From positions 11,055,746 to 11,119,745 of the forward strand of contig OY829648.1 in NCBI GenBank assembly GCA_963691815.1: 64,000 nt of DNA, written 5' to 3'. Of this stretch, positions 54,706 to 64,000 are shown one piece after another (position 1 is the stretch's first letter; every line of letters starts with the position of its first letter). The position numbers and the translations under genes were made by a program. Under the pieces are notes generated by a model. The model did no database searches and was not told the DNA's origin. It was given only the letters and a program-made list of their open reading frames with translations. The DNA comes from Echiichthys vipera (lineage: Eukaryota; Chordata; Actinopteri; Perciformes; Trachinidae).

Positions 54706-55210
54706 TGAGCTAAATGCTAATGCTAACCTGGCAACATGCTCACAAAGACAATGCTAATATGCTGATGTTCAGCAGGTATAATGTTTAACATGTTGTGCTA
54801 ACATTGCTCATTAGCACTAAATATAAAGTAAAATTGACAAATGGAAAAGTCACTAGTTTAGCAGGTATTTAGTAATTAATCATAGTATATTGTACAAAAG
54901 GTTAAGGGATGACCAAAGTAATTACTGTACAACTCATCCTGAAGGGAACGTGGACATCTGTACCAAATTTCATGGCCATCCATCCAATAACTGTCATGAT
55001 ATTTGACTGAAAACTACATGTGTCAGCTTCGTGGTGGCGCTAGAGGAAAATTCAGGGGGTCACCAAAGTCAATCATCCTCTGGGCAGCATTGATATCTCT
55101 GAGTGTCATGGTTATCCATCCAATAGTTGTCAGGAGTCTGAACCAAAGTGGTGCACCAGCCAACCACCCGACAGACCACTGCCGTCTCTAAATCCATGCC
55201 ATCAGCCAAA
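54706..55210 (+). repeat. teleost interspersed repeat (GCTAACATGCT / CCATCCAATAGTTGT family)
   Basis: In order: ATGCTAATGCTAACCTGGCA, ACATGCTCACAAAGACAATG, CTGATGTTCAGCAGGTATAA, ACTCATCCTGAAGGGAACGT, ACCAAATTTCATGGCCATCC, GTGGTGGCGCTAGAGGAAAA, CATCCAATAGTTGTCAGGAG and ACCAAAGTGGTGCACCAGCC. This matches an abundant fish repeat along its whole length, with internal 'TTTCATGG..ATCCATCCAATA' duplication. The family name is not given because I am not certain of it. Confidence 0.75.
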
Positions 55211-58200
55211 AATACTAAATGGCTGGGCAAAAGTCTACTCAGCATTGAGGTACAAGTTCAGTGAAAGAGATTTACTTGATTTCCTCATAAGTGATCTTGG
55301 ATATAGAAGCATCTCTTCCCTGATACTATGCTGTCGCGCTTTGTTAGCACAGCTCAACCCCGTGCCAGCGGCCTGCTCTTTTTGGTCCGAGAGGCTGTCA
55401 GTACAAAACTCACAGTATTCCTTCAGTCCTCTTGAGCCAGCACCCAATATTTACAAGGAATCCCAAATCTGTGAGAGAATACGATTGAATACAGATGGCA
55501 GGAAATTCCTCGGAAATGACAGTGGCCAAACTCAACCACAGAACATGAGAGTATCTTCATGTAGCAGACGCATCGAGGCCCGTCTGACGGATACTCTCTC
55601 TTCCTCTCGCCCAGCACCACCTCCTGCCATGGACTACAGTTTGACAAGAGCGGAGATTTATATGACTTCTGTAAAACAAGTGATCAATTTGCAATTGCTG
55701 TATATATCTAATGGTTTAGAGGCAGCAGTGGGGGAGAAATAAATGAATAGTTAGGAAAACGTCTGGAGGAAAATTCCCTTGATGGTCGGTGGTCCAACTG
55801 AGAGGCTGAATTTAAGTGATGGTAATTAGATCACATTCGCATGGAGCAACATTTGAAAATGATTATTTTGTTACCTACTCACAGTGCACATAACCTTCTG
55901 TTATTCTCAGAGGGGATGCTAGTTGTTTAAAACAAGGGCCAAACCAGATGTTTTGGGAACCTCAAGGGGAATCCAATTTCACTTCCTACTTCTTTGTTAC
56001 TTTTTGTTGTTTTAGCGTAGGAAGAATAATGGAATGTTACTTTGTGAAAAGGATACGTTTAAAGTGTGCATAGTAATTGCTTTGGCTTTTGAAGTTTCCG
56101 GTTAAAGTTGAGGCCAGTGCTGCTTCTCCAGCGTCCACAATGAACATTAGCTAGTCTGGAAGATTAAGGGTTAACTCACCCCCAAAATGGAGCTCTTTGA
56201 GGAAAAATGGGGTTTCCAAAAGCCCATAAATTTGCTTTAACACTAGAGGCACAGAGGGTAAGCTTTTATTTTGATTGATTATTTGTGTTGTTTCACGTCA
56301 CTGGTTTATAAAACCCTATACTTCATCTAATCTACTTAAACAAAAAAAAGGCACTAAATCTTTCTGCATTTCCTCAAAACAAATGTTATCTTACAACACA
56401 GGACACAGCACACTAGAAAACGTTCACTACAACAATGCCCAGCTATGTGAGAGAATTCAACTGTGGTAGTCATTATCTGATGATGCACTGCAGTTCGGTC
56501 ACAAAGTAAGATGACTTCACTTGTTGACTATGCGGTTTATCTGGTTTCTGATGACACATTTGACACACATAGCATATGGTTGATATTCTGTAACTGATTC
56601 AAACCAACAGTGAGAAGCTGTGCAAAGTGACCTGCTATTGCGCAGCAGTCAATATCCACCGCCAAAGGGCATTAACTTGGCTGAAAAATGACCTCCTCCT
56701 TCACTCAGAGGGCACCGGAGTTTTCATAAATATACAGAACAAATAAGAGAGGGCCTCAAGTTTTCCACTGTGCAAACCTGTGTTGAGTTTCAAACCACAC
56801 ATACCTAAGGAAGTCAGCAATACCATTCTTTTATTGTGTGGGGAGTCCTCATTCACCAAAGGCTTTGGCTCTGAGGACCACCCCCCCCTCACTACCACAC
56901 ACACAAACACAGATCACACGTAGCGACAGGAACAAATACACTCTACGTAACCTGAGATGGACAGTCAAGCAGACATTATATATCACTTCACATCAAACAG
57001 GGCTCCATAATGCTTATGTGAGGAGGGGGCTGCAGTTCATTGTCAGCCTCTCATCTCTCTACAACCACAGGAAGAGCCCACTGTTGGTCACCGCTTGAGC
57101 AGCGGTGGCATGACTCCTGAGCCCCCGTGGTTACAAGGACTAAGGCACAGTGGGGCCCTTAAAAATCCAAAATGGTACCAAATGACACCTATGGAAACAC
57201 ATTCAATCTTGTGCGGTGGGAGGTCACTACTCAGCTATTTGCACAGACAGCAGCGGTGTGTGTTGGAATGGACAGGGCCACCATCAAAGAGCTTTATGAG
57301 CAAATATATTCTCAGCACCAAGAAATTCAGATGTCCAGGCATTAAAGCCCTCCTGTGTTTTTCCTTCTCTTGTTTAATAGCTGTAATAAGATTCCTTTTA
57401 TTATGATTTCTACTCTAGCTGCGTCCCTTAACCATGTGAGTCAACCGATGATTACAGCCGAAGTGAGACTTGAATTTTGTCTCAGTAGTAAAGCGATATC
57501 AGAGTTGGAACGTTTCACTCTATTTGACTTTGGGTCAGGCCCAGCACCTTAAGTACATAGGGATAAGTTGAATTTGGTGCTTTAACAAGGACTCATAATT
57601 GTACAGTGTACGGACACATGCAGGACAAAGACATACAGGTACGGTCAACAAAAGACACTAGACATCTATCACCTCTTCTTCCGCAGAATCAAATAAAGCA
57701 GTAGAAACACTCACACACAAAAAAACTTGTGCAGGTGAGATCAAAAACAAAAACAAACCTAGAGACTTATAGAAGAAATCTTACCTTGATACGTATTATA
57801 AGCAAACACAGAAGTAAACAACGCGCAAACATAGATCCTACTAATACGTTGCTTTGTACAAACTACTTTAGTTCCCAAAATATGATTTGTATGAATGTAC
57901 ATGTAGATCATGTACGAAACACGTGGTATACAAACCTAGCCAAACTACATGAAGTCTATTAAAGTGACCATTAAAATGTGGACAAAACAATATGGTTCAT
58001 GGACATATGGACATAGCTTATTTAAATTTGATATAGTTCACAGAATATTTATGCATACACACTGTAAGCATAATATGTCAAATAGCTAAAGTTAATCAAC
58101 TTCTATAGCATACATGCATATACAGTGTGCATGATACATTGAATGATAATTTCTTGACACCTGTTCATATGAAGTTATAATGTATATACATAAATTCATA

Positions 58201-60240
58201 CATATGGACCCCGGTTTCATTCTGGATAGGGACCATAGTTGCAGGCCCTCCCCTACTCTCTCCCCTCCTATCATCTCTCTACTACCCTAGAGAGCAAATA
58301 CCATGCACAAAGGAATGGCTCTGAGTACCAAGATAATTAAACAACAACCTGAGTGTGATAAAAAGTGAAGGTTGTTAGTTGATAGATCTTTGGATGCGTC
58401 TGTGGTGAGAAAGAGCCTAATCAGACTATAACGAGGAGAAATAAAGAAATAATTCCTCATCATCATCTTGGCCTCTCAAACGTGTGTTGTTTGGCTGCTC
58501 TTGGCCTGACAGCGTAAGGTCTGAATAAAGAGGGAACTTCGAAAGGTCTCTGGCCTATACCATGTGTCAAGCCTTTCACATAACCTGGCATTCATTGTGA
58601 ACTTCTTTTACCAACCATAAAAAAAATATTCATTTCGCCCCTGACCTGTTTTCCAATATAGTCTCCAAACCCATAAAAGGGTTTGCTTTTCATTTATTTT
58701 TATTTGAAGAACTTTGAAATGCAAATGTTTGTTTCCTTGCATATAAAAATTGTGAGAAGCCATCTTAAGAGAGAAATTTGATGTGAAATATGAATTCTGG
58801 CCATTTTACATCATCCCTAACATAAACATGTGGGTTCTCAGTGCAAGTCTTTTTGTGCTGTTAAATGAGTGTACTTTGGCAGACTGCAGTGTACATATAC
58901 TGATGCTTTGCCTCTCTCGCTGGACGCCTTCATGACTCAGAGCTCTTGAGGCCTGTAGAAGACTGGCATCTTTACAGTGGTCTAGATTGGCCATATTTTC
59001 GTGTCAAATGACAGGTCTGGCCCTGTAAAAGTGGGCACTGTGGTAAACTGTGCATTTACATTTACAGCTAAAGCTATCAAGGACATAGCTAACAAGTCTT
59101 GTTTACTTTCGTTGAATTGCGGTTTAAGGGGCTACACATTCAATATTTCTTTCACTGCAGCCTTTTCTAGCGCTCATATGAAAGGACATACTTGCTGAGC
59201 TTCATCATTATATTCATTCTGTTCAGTTTATAGTTTCTGTTGAACTTCCAAATGTTTCTACTTGGAATAAAAAGCTGCATTCCTTAGAACAATAATGACT
59301 GTTATTGCAAATTGTGCAAGATTTATTGTTCCCAGTGTATCAAATTACACTAAAAAGATTTGCAAATAAAAAAAAAAAACACATACTGGCAATTTATGCT
59401 GGAGGCCAGTACTACAGTGCCACTTACGTGCAAACAGATATGAGTATCAACACAATCAAAGCACCACCACAAATAACTTAAATTAGTCATCACTATGCAT
59501 TATGCATGAGTGTCATCTTGAATACTTAAAGCTTACTTTGAACATTCAGATATTTCTCCAAGACGACAGGTTACAGTACAAATGGTGATGCTTAATTCAA
59601 CATGTCAGGCGCTGCATGCCAACTGTTCCGTGCACAAAGTCCAACTGTACCCGAGCCTGGCAAGAGGCCTGGACTACGTGGTGTTTCTTTTCTTTCTTCC
59701 TAAGTGGCACAAAAATGCAGCTAGGCCCACATGAAAAGTGACATGAGTATGAGAAGACGAGGCAGAGTCTTGTCTGATAAGTGTTGGTGTTACTGCTGTG
59801 ATCAAGTGCAATGAGCAACGTGAAACAGCCGAGGGCTTTCTTGGAAATATTGGAGGTGAGCAGGGTTCAGGTGGATCATTAAAGAAATTTAAAACTGGAC
59901 TAAAAGTGCATATTTTGTCAATTGTATCGTAGCGTTTTTTTCCGTCTGTAGTTGGCGGGAGACGCTGTGATGACACAACTTTGTTGAACTGCTACCATCT
60001 TAATAACAAAATTATTAAATTCAAGCCAAAGTCTCAACCTCGGGTATTATTGTCAGTGTGAATTGTTACTTACTTATTTACGGTGATTTATTTTCACAGT
60101 AAATGTAAAGCATGGATTTAGTGAAAGAAATGCTTACAAGGAGAAAATAATAGATTTCAATTTGTTGTACAATATTTTTTGTTTTGCTTTGTTTGTATCC
60201 CTTCATGAAAAATATCACAGGGTTTCACAATGTAGCACAG
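55211..60240. other. glis1 5' intron or flank, no gene recognised
   Basis: A 165-residue plus-strand frame at 55245-55742 shows no known domain and starts at the edge of a repeat. It is treated as chance. No RNA gene or further repeat recognised. Confidence 0.55.
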
Positions 60241-62242
60241 TGACAATACTAAACTTTATTTATATAGTTATCTCTACTCAGACAACAATGCGCTAAATGA
60301 CAAATTAAACAATAAAACTCTCCTCATTGAGCGCAACATTTCTATGCCTTTGCTCACTTAAAATGTCCTGCATCGTTTTACCAACAAACCCTGAAAGGCC
60401 TGCAACACTGTAGGCCTGTGTGTTCCTCTGCAGGACAGCAAACACACTGTCAAACTCTATGGAGCGCTGCAGAACGCACTGCGCTGTGTAATGCTGTGGA
60501 ACAAACAGCAGGTATTTGTTAGTTAATCAGCGTTTGACTTAAGCTAGAGGCTGAGGTTGTGTTCAGGAGCAGCAGGGCTGTTTTGACTAAGCCATCTCAG
60601 CGAGGGCCCGGTCATGGAGACTCCCAGCATTTGTTAAAGATTAGCGGCCTAGTCCTGATGTACAGAGCTCAGGTCAAGCAGAGTGCAAGGCCTCGGACGA
60701 GAGGCGAGTTTCACCCTATCTCTCCCATCTGCAGCACTCACACAGCATATCTGCTAGTCCGGGTACATGAGACACACTGAATAATGTGATTAGAGCTTTT
60801 GGAGCAGAGTTTGGAGTTCGCTGAGGGGAGATTGTACAGAAGTTGTTGCTTCAGGAAGCAGCATTACCCTGTTTGACTGACAGTCACTAAGGTCATGCCA
60901 CAGAGGCATTTACAGCGTATACAACGTAATGAGCATATCAAGATTGTCCGTCTTACCCTATATACTCAAGTTTTCTATTCTGCTTACCATCTGTATACAT
61001 TTGTTTACCTTCTGTGTCATGTTTGGGTTTGTTTCTATTGCATGGGAGTGTACTATCAGATGTGAACGCTTCCAGTCAGAGTATCTATGCTGAATAAAGG
61101 AATAACAATAGCCCACATGCTCTCAGCCTATCATTAGCCAAAATACTAAATGGAAACCAACTGTGTGGGAACAATAAAATAATTTGTCAAGGGAGAACGG
61201 TGCAGATAAATTCTGAAAGCATTTTCCAATTGGCTGAGGTTCCAGTGTGCTGGGCCAAGTGCTCAGCACCTGGCTGTCACGGCTCTGACGCTGCCTAATT
61301 CATTCTAACTTTCAAACACATGCCTATTAGATCACTGTCGATGCAGGCTGAAATTGCCTGATTAGGCTTTTTATCGGTATTAGTCAACATTTGCTGTGAG
61401 TTGACTTTTTAAGGGCAAAAGTTAGATAAACAGAAAGGAGAGAAATCTTTCCTCTGCTTTCTTCAGTCCGTCAATCTGTCAACTAAATCTGTGACTCAGC
61501 TTCAGTGAGGACATACTGGGGAGAAAGCCAGGTACTCATCCCAGATATCCTTGTCAAAAACTCTTGGTGATATATAAGAGACATTTTTTGCTACGGGAAT
61601 GTTTATTGGTTACCGAAGCCTTGTCAACCTGCGTTTCTTGTCAATGTGGATCCAAGAATCTCAGCGTATCAGTTTAAAAGGTAAGTGAAGCTCCTCTTGA
61701 TGGGTTTTGGCTTCATTGTAAAGGCTGAACGCCGAGCTCGGGGGAAACGGCGGTAAATGTCAAGCCAGCTACGAAAACTACACACTGGTTCCCATTGGAC
61801 ATAACCAACACAACCACCACCATCTTTATTAAGCATGATAGAAATTATGGTTTGGAAGGTCCAACAAGTGGTGATCCAAAGCAATTACTTCCTAATATTG
61901 ATAAAAACAGACATCTACACGTATACACCCACAAACGCACAAATACCTAATCAAAGAGGCTGCATGTGCAAATGTGCTGATGCAAAAACACACATAGATA
62001 TTAAGTATCAGTCCTCAATTGTTCCAAAGCATTAAATGAGCATAATAGCTCTACGGTGATGGATTCATGTTTGCATGATCTGTTTTGGAAGCATGCAACC
62101 AGTGGCTGACCAGTGTTGCAACAGATTTCCTTCTCAAGCCAAAAATGCTAAAAAAAACAACTAAACAAAACATTTTGCACTACCATGTCTTGTATTAACC
62201 TCTTCACTAGACTTTTCTGTTGGATCTCTGCTCTAATTAGCT

Positions 62243-62261
62243 GGGGGGGGGGGGGGGGGGG
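62243..62261. repeat. G19 homopolymer
   Basis: Nineteen consecutive G on the plus strand, about 80 bp before a long CA microsatellite. Confidence 0.9.
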
Positions 62262-62343
62262 TGTATCTTTTATTAATGTTTTTTCATGTTCAGAGTTCAT
62301 GAGCATGTCCTTTCTGTCCTCCACTTTGACCCAAACATTAGCG

Positions 62344-62489
<146 letters not shown>

Positions 62490-64000
62490 GCTCCCTAATA
62501 AAACTGCCAACAATGAGCCCCATAAGAGATCCTAAGTGTCCAACATGATGTTTGTGTTAAGCAGTGTATTATAGAAGCCGACTTCTGGGTCTTGGGGGGA
62601 ATGTTAAGCATGTTAATGAAGAGTGCATACTGAGGCTATTACTCAGTGTAATATGGATCCATTTAACACACTTGCAAAGCCCATATGAACCATATGAAGA
62701 AAATGGCTCCTACATTTAATCCTGGCAGCAGTAAATCAAAGAAGAACATAGCTGATTGTCTTTAACAAAAGTACTTAAAGTAGAACCGTTTCCTCATTTA
62801 GGATTGCAGAAAAACACTGCCAACAGAATGAAAACTGCACAGCGGTCTCTCAAATGCAATTTGATGTAGAGAGAATATAAAGCAGACTGTAACTGCAGGA
62901 GTCAGAAGATACCAGATGTCTCTACTGTTTGTTTCTTGTGGAAAGTTCTGGACAGAGCAAAGCAGTTCATCTGTGAGCTTTGCTTTTCACTTCCAGAGGG
63001 TGAAATCAAGCAGACATCTCTGGTAGGCTGCGATATCAGAACCGCATCTACAAGCAAATGTCATCTTAGATTCCTTCAAGACCCTGTTTGGCAACCGGTG
63101 TGTCAAAGATGATTAAACAAAGACACTGACATGTGACAAACTAAATAGACAATCCTTGGATTAGCTGAGGAAATGGACCATGGGAATATGAATATACAAT
63201 GCTCACTCTCCCCTTTACAGATGTTGCCTTTTAGGCACTTAACGTCCATCTGTCTGTGGTTGTAGCTGGACAACTACCAGGTGTTTGGCTATTATAAAAC
63301 GGAGCATTGTTGGAAGAAGAAATATTCACTTTTAATAAACCTTTATTAAAACAATAAAAAGTGAAAAGTATGATTGTCTTGCTTACCCTTTTACTGCTAC
63401 ACGGGGAGTTTTCATACAGTAGATATTCCCACACAATGAAAAAAGTCACTCCACAGCATCACAGCATGTGAAATTGCATCTTCTTATCACATATGTTATC
63501 TTCTTGTTCTGATATTAGTCCAGTGAAAAAAACAGCTTTCCCTTTCAAATATAATTGTCAGAAAAAAAAGTCTGTAAAAATAAGCCTAAGCGTTACAGAT
63601 CACAGTGCTGGCAGAGAGCCTCTAAACTTTATTAACATCCAGAGTCGGCCTGGCCAGGCTCCCAGCTCCCTGCAGCTTGGACTTACAAGTGTTAACCTGA
63701 ACAGAGCATCAGCCTCACTTTCCCAAAATCCTCTACTTCCTTTCTTTATGCTGTCCAGATCTGCAACTAAAAAATTAAGCATTTTGACAAAGCACCAGTC
63801 CACCTGCACTACAATGCTGCCCATGTGTGCTGACACTGGAAGCACAGGATGATATCACTCTCGGCAGTGATGGACCCCTTTGAGGTCCTGACTTCAAGCA
63901 ATCCATAAACTATAATAATTCTTGACTCAAAGTTTCGCTTGCCAGTGCTTTAAAATATATCACTGAAAGAGCAATTCAATAGATATTGACTCTGTGTGAT

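Noticed and set aside
55245..55742. 165-residue plus-strand open frame
   Set aside because: No recognisable domain, begins at the edge of a repeat, and has a length still expected by chance in 64 kb of six-frame sequence.

Overview
The window is vertebrate genomic DNA, almost certainly from a bony fish and probably a percomorph. The evidence is compact genes with GT-AG introns, very long CA/GT microsatellites, and degraded copies of several interspersed repeats that I recognise from teleost genomes. Two protein-coding genes can be supported, and both are cut by the window edges. I found no bacterial-style operon, CRISPR array, tRNA or rRNA.

Bases 1-302 (+) hold the last two coding exons of a very-long-chain fatty acid elongase. 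It is best matched to the fish ELOVL8 family and ends in a di-lysine ER-retrieval tail. Its 3' UTR meets, tail to tail, the 3' UTR of a minus-strand gene. Facing AATAAA signals lie about 32 bp apart near base 500.

The minus-strand gene fills bases ~510 to 43358. It is glis1, a GLI-similar Kruppel-type transcription factor with five C2H2 zinc fingers. Nine coding exons were placed by splice sites, reading-frame continuity and remembered GLIS1 sequence features: 43166-43358, 40324-41881, 21358-21519, 18370-18480, 15533-15674, 11304-11484, 2703-2833, 1710-1865 and 1477-1613. The phases agree at all eight junctions and give 923 residues to the stop. The first exon seen starts inside a codon, so at least one more 5' exon lies further right, either unrecognised in 43.4-64 kb or beyond the window. 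The C-terminal segments point to GLIS1 rather than GLIS3.

The rest is intron or 5' flank. Introns near the 3' end (2.8-15.5 kb) and the 5' region (46-55 kb) carry decayed transposable elements. These include a ~1.15 kb DNA-transposon-like element at 46.07-47.21 kb and two retroposon 3' tails. The 18.8 kb intron between zinc-finger exons (21.5-40.3 kb) is poor in recognisable repeats and is the likeliest place for enhancers.

No undescribed multi-gene system was found. The best leads are the overlapping gene tails, a UG/G-rich tract just upstream of the ZF3-ZF4 exon, two weak splice donors, several perfect inverted repeats in glis1 introns, and low-complexity expansions that lengthen this GLIS1.
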